From the NCBI GenBank assembly GCA_027946365.1, contig JAPEUQ010000006.1:1-64000 (forward strand): a DNA stretch of 64,000 bases, given 5' to 3'. The notes beneath the pieces were generated by a model. That model saw nothing but the letters and a program-made list of their open reading frames with translations. It made no database searches and was not told the DNA's origin. This document shows positions 48,752-59,128 of this stretch, piece after piece (within the stretch, counting starts at the first letter, position 1; each line of letters begins with the position of its first letter). The DNA comes from Kalmusia sp. IMI 367209. Its lineage: Eukaryota; Ascomycota; Dothideomycetes; Pleosporales; Didymosphaeriaceae. The position numbers and the translations under genes are program-made.

Positions 48752-49891
48752 ATGTTCTGGCGAACGCCCTTTCTTCTCCTCGGGGTCCTGGGAGCCGTTT
48801 GCAATGCGGCTCCTGTCCTTCCCCTTGCAGGAGACATCACCCCCCCCGAAAACATCACCATGGAATCCCTCGAGGACCGTCCCCTCCAAGAACGATTCAC
48901 AGTCACCTATGTTTTTTGGGTTGATTCGCGTACACCTATGGAGATCAAAAAGGACGGCGGTTTCTTGCCCAAGGGCTACAAAGCTAAAATAAGTAAAAGC
49001 AAAAGCAAAAAGAAGGGCGGCAAAAGCATAAAAGTCAAAGAGGACGTCAGCCTATACAATCACGTGAAAGGAGGTACCGACGGTTTCAGTCTAGATAATG
49101 ACGGTTACGTTTCTACAACATCATCGCAGAGTGTTGCTGAAGGCTGGGTTACCAAGTTCCTAGGCGGTAACGGCTATACGTACAAGATTGCAGCCTATGC
49201 CAACCTCATCGACTGCCAGGAGATATTGAAAGCATACAATGTGTTTCCTTACGAAAAAGAATTCGCTGGCCTTAACATCATCCCGTGGGAACAGGTCATG
49301 GAATGGGCGTCGTTCAGTACCAGCCGTGGCGCAGTTACCAAGGGTGTACCTGTTGCTAATAAGGATTTTGACGCTGCCCAATACGGTAATAGGGCTCACG
49401 GTGGCGCCCAGTACGCTCTCGCTGGGTTTCCCAAAGGACACCCGGCTTGAAAGGAGGATCCTTGGCGTTTCTACAAACACTGCAAACCTAAAGCTCGCGC
49501 TGTCGACATCTTTGCTAGGGCTAGAGTGAGCAAGGCTCGCCCTTCCAGGAAGAAGACCTCAACCGCTCGTAAGCACAAGAAGACGACCTCCAAGAAGAAA
49601 GCCAAGACATCGAAGAACAAGAGCACCAAGAAGGCTAAGACTAAGTGCACTGCTGCAATGAAAAGGGCAGGCAGGTGTGCGACCAAGACCAAGTGCACTG
49701 CTGCGGACAAGAAGGCCGGAAAGTGCAGCCATGCATACTCTTGTAGCATGAAGTCCAACAGGGAGCTTGCTCAAGAATATTACGACCTGATGCTGCAAGG
49801 CAGGGCCCCGAAGTCTGGAGCCAAGCCAAATAGCGCTGGCAAGAAGGGTACTAAGATCAGGAACAAGTCTGGCAAGAGGATCGGAGCTTGA
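48752..49891 (+). pseudogene. Secreted ADP-ribosyltransferase of the heat-labile-enterotoxin A type, frame interrupted by an in-frame TGA
   Basis: The frame starts with a signal peptide (MFWRTPFLLLGVLGAVCNAA). The ART fold follows in order: the arginine motif VFWVDSR (Arg60), DVSLYNHV, the STT motif in DGYVSTTSS (residues 121-123) and the E-x-E pair in YEKEF (Glu168, Glu170) followed by IIPWEQV. These are the catalytic signatures of the cholera/enterotoxin A group, which transfers ADP-ribose from NAD+. Fungi, especially pathogens of insects and plants, carry secreted homologues. At 49448-49450 a TGA ends the 232-residue frame, yet the same frame continues open for 146 codons to 49891, with a tryptophan-containing segment and then a lysine-rich tail with cysteine repeats. 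Three readings are possible: a nonsense mutation, natural termination giving a compact catalytic protein, or splicing (a GT...AG stretch of 108 bp in phase spans the stop). The catalytic residues lie before the stop, so activity cannot be excluded. Confidence 0.75.
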
Positions 49892-51460
49892 AAGAGTTTC
49901 AATGAAAGCGTTCCTCGGCAGGACGCTGGAAGTATTGTGGACCGAGCTACACTAGCATGCACAACACGCTCTCTAAACTTCCAAAGTTTTGCTTTGGAGC
50001 TGTGGCATCTCGAGACCTCCTGCACTGTACGATCAACTGGGCTTCGGTTCCCGGCCTTCCGTTCGAGTAGATTAGAATTTAGATTAGATTTCCATGCATG
50101 GGGTTCTTATCAGGTAGAGCATATAGCATGTCCTTCATATCTTCGCTGAACTTTATCGCTAAGTCAACAAACCTATCTGCCTTTTTTCTACTTTAACGTT
50201 CTAGTGTGAATAGGTAACAGGGATACCTGCAATGATGGCACTATATTGGATTAATCTACTGCAAAAATCGCGATGATTGGTTTCAAACAAGCACCGCAAA
50301 ACAATTTGTTCTACTCATCCCCTACCTTGCTTGGTCTTGAAGGACGTTCACAAAGCTACTGTAGGATCTCAAGGGTACTAATAGCGTCAAATGTAGGCAA
50401 AGTTCTACGGTACAATCGCTGTCAATCGACATACTACTTCTGCGCCAGTGTGTGACGGATCGGAAGTCACAATCTACAAGCTCAAGGAGTTACTCTAGCG
50501 TGTTCACACTTGGAAGTTTTCTTCAGTCTTCATACGTGTTGCGACAACTCGAGTTACCCTGAGCGACTTCGTCTTATGACACTACTTCTTGGTCGTGGTC
50601 CTAGCTCCGCTTCTGAATTTCTAGAACGCTTGCTCCATGTCTAACGTCAAGTACAAAGCTGGTGAACAAGTATTCACACTTATAGCCTAACTCTACATAT
50701 TTTCAAACCGCCATATAATATAGCAGAGCAAACTCAAACAAAATGTGTGACTTTTACCTCACCCTCGGTACCTTACGAGGCCTCTTGAACGATGCTTCAA
50801 CATCACTTATCATAAGGAGGAGAGAATCAAGTCACACAAAGTATACGTACCTCGCGCGACAACGACAGAACCCTATCCTCTAAGCCCACGCTCGTCACTT
50901 CTACCGACTGTTAGACAGCCTAAACCCCAGCCGCAGTTCCCAAATCCCATGTGCCACAGCCCATCCAACCCTAGCCGCATACATCATCTCATGTGTAGAA
51001 ATTTTTAACAGTCTGACTAAGTTTTACAAATATATGGAGATTCTCGACATTCAAACTGGTATTTGCAGCCAATTGCTCCATCAGGACATCGGAGCGTCGG
51101 CCCTATCGGACAAGTCCGAAGCTCGCACTAACTCGACGGCTGTGTAGGCACGTGGTAGGGTAGCGGAGCTCCTTTCGCCTAGTGTTTCAAGGTTCAATAC
51201 TCCTTTAGGTTGTTCCGACTATTCGAAGAGAGTATAGAACCAACATACAAAATTCCGATTACTAGAGACGTTTCGCACAGAAGATGTCACTAGAATGTAA
51301 GTGCGCGTAAAGTGACGATATATAATGTATTTTCTCATGTCAATTGAAGAGTCCATCGACTTGCCTTAGGGCTTCTAACCGTCGTGATGTTTTGGTCTAC
51401 TATTCTCTGTAAGAGATTCCGATCTTTAAAACTGCAATTGAAAAGTTTCTCGCGGCAAAT
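49892..51460. other. Intergenic stretch without a convincing gene
   Basis: No frame of note, no repeats and no RNA gene recognised. Confidence 0.4.
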
Positions 51461-52073
51461 ATGAGAACGCTAACAGATTGTTGCAGTCGCCGCGAGTAGC
51501 CTCGCTGCTGCGTTAGCCCAAAGCACTTCATATCGACCAGGGTACCCACCGTCGCCCTTCCCAAGCCAAGCTGCCGCGGCACGTCTTCATATAGATCCCG
51601 ACACTGCCTGCGCGACAGCCAAGGATGAGTCGCAGCCGCGAAACGTTCAGCTCGCCGCTTGGGTTGAGTGCCAAATTCTCGGTATGTACATCAATTTAGA
51701 TTCTAATCGCACTTCTGGTGGCTAATAGCATGCCCTAGCATTTTACCCATACCCACGAACAGAGACTGCCGACGATACTGAATGGGTCGCGGGTTTCGAG
51801 GGGGCAGTTCACTCCTCCGCACGCTGTGCTTTCAACAATACGCGGTACAACCGCGACGGCTTCTTGCAAGTGTACAGGGGCTTCAGCAACGCGATTGGAA
51901 AGAACTATGGAACTGGATGGCAACAGTGGCGCGATTATTATGTCGCATCACCGGATACCTGGGATCCTCAAGGGAAAGGTGGAGTGGTGACCATTATGGG
52001 GTTTAACGGTGGCGTGCTCAGGAACCAAAATGTGGCGGCAAATTATCCCAATGCTGGGTTTCAAGGATATTGA
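51461..52073 (+). pseudogene. Secreted protein of unknown family with a frameshift in the signal peptide (one intron)
   Basis: An ATG at 51461 gives MRTLT, and from 51477 a different frame continues as IVAVAASSLAAALAQ, which is the hydrophobic core and cleavage site of a signal peptide; the two parts are out of phase by a small indel. The mature part is proline-rich at first (YRPGYPPSPFPSQ). An intron at 51682-51738 (GTATGT donor, CTAAT branch, CTAG acceptor) joins QILA to FYPYPR in frame. Exon 2 (51739-52073) encodes a domain rich in Trp, Tyr, Asn and Gly, with RCAFNNTRYNRDGF, GTGWQQWRDYY and VVTIMGFNGGV. No enzymatic motif is evident. If the frameshift is real the protein is not secreted. 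It looks like an effector-type secreted protein, by inference only. Confidence 0.6.
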
Positions 52074-54362
52074 GGGGAGACGATGGATTGTGGAGCTCAG
52101 GGAACATGGAACCAATCCTAGCTCAGTGACGTTGCCCGAAGCAGGTCAGAAATGGCTGTGTGATCCGATGTATGAAGTGTGTAGTTAGATTGCCGCGCAA
52201 AAAAGGCCGATAGAGACTTAGAACCGACATTTCCAAGGGGCTTGCTGAACATTGTTACATCGTCTGACTGCTCGCTCTACTCCCATTACTGTCTCCTTTG
52301 TTCTCTTCTGCAAGCAACGCAGCGACTCGCTTTTGAGATGGGAGTTCGGCTTTTGGACGGCTTTGTCACTTTGCCGATGTAGTCCAATGTCACAATCCTC
52401 AGCTGCGTTAGTTTAGTAGATGAGGGAGAACATGGATGAAGGCAACCTATTGTAGCATGTGATTTTGGCGGCACAGTATATCTGTTACCGTTCTTTTCAA
52501 GAGTACTCCTCCCAAACATCGACGTGTCTCCTTCTCCCTGTTGTAACAAACTTGTACTCCTCGGCGCCGCGATTCCTGGATGACTTGAAAGATTGAAAAA
52601 TTCCAGCGCACGTTTCAAAAGCATTCGATCCCAAGAGAAGGTCAGAGGTGAAGATGAGTGGCAGAGTCAGACCTCCAAGGACATAGAAATCGCAAATGTA
52701 AATGTCATCGACGGTGGCATCCTGAACAAACCGTCAATCACGGAAATCTTCTGCGTTCGATGTCTTTTTCACAATTGACCGAGTCTATGTGGCTTCTTCG
52801 TTTTTGTCAAGCCTTTATTCAACGTCTGAATGACGCCGAAAATTTTTGCAATTGGTCATTAGTGAAGGTTAGCTCTATTTAGCAAGAGGGTCCAAGTCAA
52901 TGCGTATATTTAGCTACGATTCACTCATATATTCCAGATATGATATTGACACCTCAACCTATGTCTTGCGAGCCCGACACCGTTTGGTGTGATGTATCAA
53001 CAAGGCAGATATGCAGCACTAGTGTGGTGGAATGTTTGGGTAGCCATGTAACACAATGCTCTAGATTGGTCCACGTCTTACTTTCCGCGGGAAATGAAGC
53101 ACCAAGGACAATGTCATGCTCCCCATTTTGGCCTTGTGGTGAAACTTAGCATGCATGTTAAACGGTTGCCATCAATTCTAAACAAAGTATCAAGAGTTCC
53201 AAAGCCTTTTGCTTATTTCTCATTTAGTAGGCGTACGACGTATCCGGTATCGACAATGAAATTCGATTCGTGGCCGCGCAGACAATCTTGGAAATCACGT
53301 TGACCCCGGGGCACGTATCCGAGAAAGCATATATTTCAAAGTCGCTCAAGTGTGCTTTTATCATGTGCTCTTCAAACTATGTATTATCATGAATTCGTGA
53401 GAATCGATTTGTACAAAGGCTTTTGTACATTGTAAGGCTGGATGGCCGCGTGAAACTTCCTCCACACAGATAACAAGTCAATGGCACCTCTTTGCCACGA
53501 ACCTAACAACAATTATGTTTAGGACTATGTTGCAGGCTCTGGAAAGGAGACTGTGTTTGTCCAAAGTCTTTGTCGCAGAAGCTGCACATAGTATCAGAGG
53601 GAGGGGTAAATGTTGCGCTTTCGATGGAAGAACTAGCTGAAGCTCGTCGACGTTAAGACTCTCCTTATACAGCACTGGAAGCCTCCTCCTCTGATGGTAC
53701 AATGAAAGTGGAATTGCGAGATCTGATCTGTCAGCAAATTATTCGCCAAGGTAAAGTGAAAAGAATTTAAACGCACAGAGAGAGGGGGGCACTCAGTTCG
53801 TCTATACACTTTGCTTCCGGCCGAATACATGAACCCTGAAATGGGAGTGCAAAGCTGAATCGATGCATATCTAGGGATTTGTTTCTACTCATCGGCGACT
53901 GGGGGTCTCGCGGCTCAATGAGAAGGATGATATTCGTCGTCAAGTACAAATAACGCTGTTGGTTCAATAGCGCCTCGAGAAGGGCGCTGTCAAATCTTGA
54001 GCTTGAACCCTTATTCGAATAAGTGGCGTCAATGGAGCTCACCCTACCTTTGGATGCGTTTCTTTAACGGTTACAAAAGTTTGTTGTGGCTTAGCGGAAT
54101 AATTGTGATGAAGTTGATGAAGTCGGTGCCACGGAGCGCAATAGCATTTTGATGTGAGGATCTTGGGCACAGCTCAGCTGGTGTTACAAAAGAAAGAAAA
54201 CGCATCGTACATGCTGTGCAACAGTCGCCATCGCCACATCCGCTTCTATTCTTCGGCCACTCAGCCTTCTCATGCCAAAGATTTTTCGAATACTTCCAAA
54301 GAACTAAAGAGCGAAGAATTGGATGCATGAACTCTAATTTCAGGAGAACCTCACCTTTATGA
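52074..54362. other. Intergenic stretch without a convincing gene
   Basis: Several frames of 70-110 codons occur, for example 52286-52624 and 53767-54042 on the minus strand. None shows a recognised domain or supporting splice sites. Confidence 0.4.
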
Positions 54363-55248
54363 ATGGATCAGTACACCCAGCAAAGGGCCAAGTTCAAAGA
54401 GTTGAAAATTCCAGCCTTGCCGCCTAGATGGCGCATGATTTCAGCCAACAAGTCATACGTTCTTCGTAAGTTCGACAGAACGAGCGCTCGAAACATCCTC
54501 AATATGCGAAACCGCCTGATAGAGCTCGAACGTCAAACCGACGATTGGGATGAGGCTGCAAGACGCAGCCAGGATTTCGGCCTGCGGCAATACATGCGGA
54601 AATGAGAGTTATTGGAAGAATGCCAAGAACCTGTAACGACGCGAGTATGAGAGGATGAATTTGGACGTAGAACTGAAAAACCAGTAGAGGAAGTACCTTG
54701 AGTGACAAACAATATTTTCGCGAAATTTGTTAATTTCCACAGACGAAGCCCTTATGTTGCAATTTCCGATCTGTAACATCAGCCAACCCAGTGAACGCGT
54801 CCTGGGTGAGTTAAACTCTTTCATGTCTTAGACAACGACCCTTATTAGCGGTAAAGCGAATAATATGCTTGAAGTCGAGGTAGATCTGGTCGCTCTGCGT
54901 CCACCACCAGACACCGACCCGCTCTCCCGCCTTCTCCGCGACCACTGGCCTAGTAGTAGTTCAAAAAATCCTGCCTTCGATAGCAATACGATCTACTTCC
55001 ACGAGCACTACTTGAAGAGAGTAGTCTTATTTACCACGACCATCGTAGCCGCTATCTTGCTAATCGGAGCAATAGTAAGCCTATACTTCGTGAAGCGACT
55101 TGCGTTAAAGCTTTGTATGATAACAGGTTTCACGACCTTGTTCGCCATTAGTGTCAATACATTAACAATCGCAAAGAGACCAGAGGTTTTCGCGACCAGT
55201 GCGGCACAAGCAGCGGTCCTAGGGGTGTTCGTGAGCGGATACTTTTGA
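54363..55248 (+). pseudogene. DUF6594-family membrane protein, several nonsense codons
   Basis: An ATG at 54363 opens an N-terminal part with the family's early block (RWRMISANKSYVLRKFDR, RNRLIELERQTDDWDEAARRS), which stops at a TGA (54603-54605). The middle is degraded, with fragments in more than one frame: ERMNLDVELKNQ near 54645-54690 and DEALMLQFPICNI-QPSERVLGEL near 54740-54815. A TAG near 54829 is followed in the same frame by LEVEVDLVALRPPPDTDPLSRLLRDHW, the conserved family block, and three C-terminal membrane helices (VVLFTTTIVAAILLIGAIVS, LKLCMITGFTTLFAISVN, SAAQAAVLGVFVSGYF) to 55248. The function of the family is unknown. At least two in-frame stops plus phase disagreement in the middle make it a pseudogene, though the last 127 codons are well preserved. 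Confidence 0.8.
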
Positions 55249-55947
55249 TAAGGATCAGACGGGAGGTTTCCAGCCTCTGTCTCATGGGTGACTTGAAGAC
55301 TAGTTATTTAGGATGTGTGAATAGAGTTGAATGTCGGCCAGGCTACTAGATATGAGGACCTTGCCTCAACTGGGTTGCATAGTGCCAACGAAGAAGGGAT
55401 CGCAACGGTCGATGATGGGGAAAGGTGTGTGATCAAGGAGAGGTGAGTGGGAAAGAATAGGTGAATTCATGTACGCAACCATTAGGTTAGTCGAGTTCAG
55501 GAGAGATGTACATGACACCGGCCCGTGGAGGAGGTAGCGATGTCGGGCTCCCAAGCAATCAATTGCACTAGCGCGCCTTCCCCCATTCAAGCAAGAACAT
55601 TCCACGTATATCGGTCGCATCTTGCCCTTGCTGTTCACACTACATATCGTCTAAATTTCAAACTTTGTTTCATTTCTACAACATGGTTGAGCGAGCACCC
55701 TACACGCTCAGAGGTATCATTCACACGCACCCGGGCCCAAGACCGAAAGACAGATAGCCGTATCTAGCAATGACTAAGAACAATATGATCATACCCAAAC
55801 AGAGGAACCCTGTTATATGCAGAAGAGGGGATTTGCTTGCCTGTCGCCTGCTAGAACGCCAGAGGAGAAGTGAGACCCAGTCAAGGGTTAACGGAGCAAC
55901 CAACGCCAAGTGCACAAATATACATTAGTTAGAGAAATGGTTCGTTA
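55249..55947. other. Intergenic stretch, 3' side of two converging genes
   Basis: No gene recognised. The stretch lies between the end of the DUF6594 remnant (plus) and the possible C-terminal extension of the Dep1-like gene (minus), and marks the start of well-preserved core sequence. Confidence 0.4.
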
Positions 55948-56264
55948 TCATCGACCGAACAGGCCATTTCCGCTTCCTACACTGACTGCACCGAGTGCAC
56001 TTCGCTGCGTCAGTGGAACGCGTGCTGAGTCCGGTCTTCCTGGCAATGAAGCTCCGGATGCGATGCTTGGTCGCATACCGCCCCAACGCGGCGGTTGATC
56101 GTCCGTCTGCGATTCCATGTGTGGCGGCCCTGCGGGACTTGATATACTGTACGGTTCGCGTCCTAGGCCGGTCATGTTACGAGGAAATGAGCCTGGTGTT
56201 TCAGAGTAGATTTGATGGTGTTCAGCGGGATGGCGTTTCATTTGCAGAACAGGTGATTCCGATT
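55948..56264 (-). other. Possible true C-terminus of the Dep1-like protein in another frame
   Basis: In the frame one base off that of exon 5 the minus strand reads on from about 56264 (SPVLQMKRHPAEHH) through GSFPRNMTGLGREPYS, RWGGMRPSIASG and LPGRPDSARVPLTQRS to GSGNGLFGR and a stop at 55948. The composition and motif-like ends look like conserved protein rather than chance. The frame switch falls at a run of five C (56265-56269), so either an indel or an unrecognised intron connects the two. Confidence 0.5.
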
Positions 56265-58561
56265 CCCCCAAAACGTCCATGGTTGGCTCCGCCGGTTGAA
56301 GGAGGGTTTGAGTTTGCTTCAATTGTAGAAGCGGATCCAGTGGGTGGCTCCAGCCGCCGTTGACCGATAGGGGTATTGTAGTTAGACATACGTGGTGCGG
56401 CTGAAGCGACCCCATAGTGTGATTGCTGATGAGACTGCTGATGTGCAGGGTGCTGGGGATTGGCCCACGGTGTTCGCTCGATAAACTGCTCTTCTGCAGC
56501 CGCTTCGTCGGCGGTCGACGTTCTTCCATAGCTTGGGCGAACATAGGCTGGGGCCACCGCAGGGCGAGTCACGATCTAGGTCAAATCAGCTACTCACCAC
56601 GAAGTCGCATAAGGAGTCGCTTACCTTCATCGCCCGTAAGTCGTCTTCAATTTCAGATGGGCGTGCTGGTCTGATTTCCGGCGCAGCAGGGAAGCCCACA
56701 TATTTAGCGACACCAGAGAGTATAGAGACTTCGAGATTGTAGGCGGCTTGGTGACGGATCTGGTCTGATCGCTTTTCGGGCAACTTCATCATGTATTCGA
56801 CCTCGTCAACGCCTAGCTGCCGACGTCCTCGCTGCAGCTCGAAAATCTTTTGATTGCACTCTGAGATTATGTCTTCGCGCTGGTCTCGCACGGTTTGGAA
56901 ATATTGACTGTGTAGCTGATGTCTTTCGGCGGTAGTTATGATCTCGAGGTTCTTCTGCTTGTAGTGCAGCAGCTGTTTTTCGTACGCAATCTTCTCAGCG
57001 CGCCGGTCGTCAACACATTTGACCATGGCGAGATACTCCGGGTGCTCGCAATTGGGCTGCTTCAGCATTTCCAATTCTTGTTCGGCCTGCGCTATTTGCT
57101 CGTCGCACAGCCTATACGTAGTCAGCCACTGTTCCTCTCAAGTCTGAGAGAGAGGGCTTACTTCTCCCGGAAGATCTTGAACTTCTTTTGAATCTTGGCA
57201 AGTTCTTCAATCGCATGCTTCTTCTTGGCTGCTGTGCACAGGTTAGCCGGCATTCCATCCTATGCTACCAGATTGCATACCCTCTTCGTCTACCACTCCA
57301 CTATCGTCCTCCTCGTCGTCGCCATCGACTTCGCCTTCGTGACCCTCGATGCTCGCTAGGGCATCGTTCATATGGGACGTGTCCTCTATCTTCCGCTTCC
57401 CTCTTCTGCCTCCTTTGCGTGGCTTTGTGTGTTTCGCGACTGTGGCAAGCTCGTTGACGGCTTCCGCTGCGATATCGGCCTGGCGTTCTTCAAGCTCGAT
57501 CTCTTCTTGCGCAAGCTGCGATATGCGCTCCTCTGCATTTTCAAGCTCTTCTTCGGCATCCACCTGCTCCAAGCTATCTACTACGCTCCCGCGATTATCG
57601 TCTTGGCTGGAGCCCTTGGTGGTTTCACTTCGTTTCCTAGCAGGCTCCTCGGCCTGTTCCTCTGGGGTGCTGGCTTCGACGCTTGGTCTTTTCCTTTTCT
57701 GCCCTACGCCATCTATAAGGGTCGCTGCTTCCGATGTAGCCGCCAGAGAGAGTGCGTGCAACGCGGTGTTGCCGACGATGGGTTTGCCAAGTCCCGGGTC
57801 GTTGACAGCATCAAATTGAGCAGATTCGTCTTGCTCGACCGTCTTTGAGTGTGCGAGCTTGCTTGGTGTTCTATTGTACATGTATTCAGATGCTATTGAG
57901 GGATCAGTGGCTGTGCGCGTCAATTTTCGAGGTGTGTTTTCCAAGCGCTCCGTTTCTGCTTCTGAATCGTTGTCGCCCAAATCTGAAGCTATAGCCGGTC
58001 TCGGAGTAGACTCGGACTGGTCGTCTGAAGCGTCACCAAGCTCGCTCAAGCTGCTCGAGCGGTCGTCGGCATGGTGGTCGAAAGCGACATTGTTCGATTC
58101 AGCAACTTGGGCCTCGGAAGAGGCGAGCCCTGGTGCTGCTAGTGTCGACAGCATCGCTGCTGCGTCGATTTCGCGATCAGTCGCGTCCAAAGCTAAAGTC
58201 GGCGTTGCTGGCGGGCGGGAGGGGGGACGAGTGGAGGGGTCGCCGCGGTCGCTTTTCGAGGCCAGGATGGTGTCTATATTGAAAGAAGACTCAGTCAGTT
58301 ATGCGGCTTGTAGACGTGGATTGTGATGTGTACAACGTGCATGGTGGCCTCCACAACCAAGCGCTCTCTGTTGGCCGACGGCGCTTCGCAACAGCTCGCA
58401 CAAGAGCTGCGAAGCTCCGAAGGATTCACGAGCAACGCACAGCCAGACCTGAAAACAGTCGAAAAACATGGTGATGACATACCGGGCGCCTCCACGACGT
58501 CAGTGCCGGGATCGGGAGCGGTCTTGGATGTGCTCCTCCGCGCTCGCTGGTGCGCGCTCAT
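56222..58561 (-). CDS. Dep1/Sds3-type subunit of an Rpd3L histone deacetylase complex, five exons
   Basis: Exons on the minus strand are 58483-58561, 57281-58273, 57162-57231, 56625-57111 and 56222-56575. They total 1983 bases (660 residues plus stop), and every junction is GT...AG and in phase. The start is the ATG at 58561 (MSAHQRARRS). The N-terminal half is acidic and low in complexity, with nuclear-type basic patches (GQKRKRP, KPRKGGRRGKRK) and a coiled coil (EELENAEERISQL onwards). From exon 3 the conserved Sds3-like domain reads AIEELAKIQKKFKIFREKLCDEQI, LKQPNCEHPEYLAMV and AERHQLHSQYFQTV, continuing to IFELQRGRRQL and YVGFPAAPEIRPARPSEIEDDL. Such proteins scaffold Rpd3-type deacetylation of chromatin and repress transcription. 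The C-terminus may be wrong: a second frame (55948 to about 56265) looks coding. It is divergent from the Nop12 gene. Confidence 0.85.
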
Positions 58562-59128
58562 AGTGCGCCCAGCCGTCAAGCTGCGTCACCTCGCGCCCAG
58601 TACGATGTATCGGTGCTCTGGAGCAATGTTTGAAGGCCACCGATGCCAGAGGCTCGTGGCTGAGAGTGGAGGGCGGCGGACGCGGCGTGCGGGCGAAAAG
58701 GCTTCTGCAGCTGGGAGAGATGCGGGTGCCGAGGGCGCGGGCGGGGACAATTCAGGGCAGGACGGCGCCGTGGCAGCGACAGGAGACGTGCGAGGATGCG
58801 GGAGGATGTTGGCGCGAGCAGTGGTCGCTGTGCAGTATGGGACGGCGCGGGGAGGAAGCAGCGGTCGAGCTCTGGGATTGCGAGTGCTACACTAGGGTAC
58901 GGGCGCTGCTCTGTCGCTCGCTCACTCGATTGCCGGCGCGGGCCACGGCTGATCCCTGCACCCAAGTCATTCACGCGCGGGAGGAACAACGTTTTGCCGC
59001 CTCGCGCTTGCTCCACCGAAACTTTTGCGGTGCCTGCCGTGCCCGCTGCAAGCCAACACACGCACACATACACTTACACACAATCACACGTCGCAATCGC
59101 CTGCACACGCAGCGGATTCGCTGAAAGC
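58562..59128. promoter_or_regulatory. Bidirectional promoter between Dep1-like and Nop12 genes
   Basis: These 567 GC-rich bases separate two divergent core genes. They contain long overlapping frames typical of GC-rich non-coding DNA and a CA-rich stretch (ACACACGCACACATACACTTACACAC, 59057-59082) about 50 bp before the Nop12 start. I see no TATA box, as usual for housekeeping genes. Confidence 0.5.

Noticed and set aside
57349..58326. Plus-strand frames of about 155 codons over the Dep1-like gene
   Set aside because: They are serine/leucine-rich mirror frames of an acidic coding sequence on the other strand.
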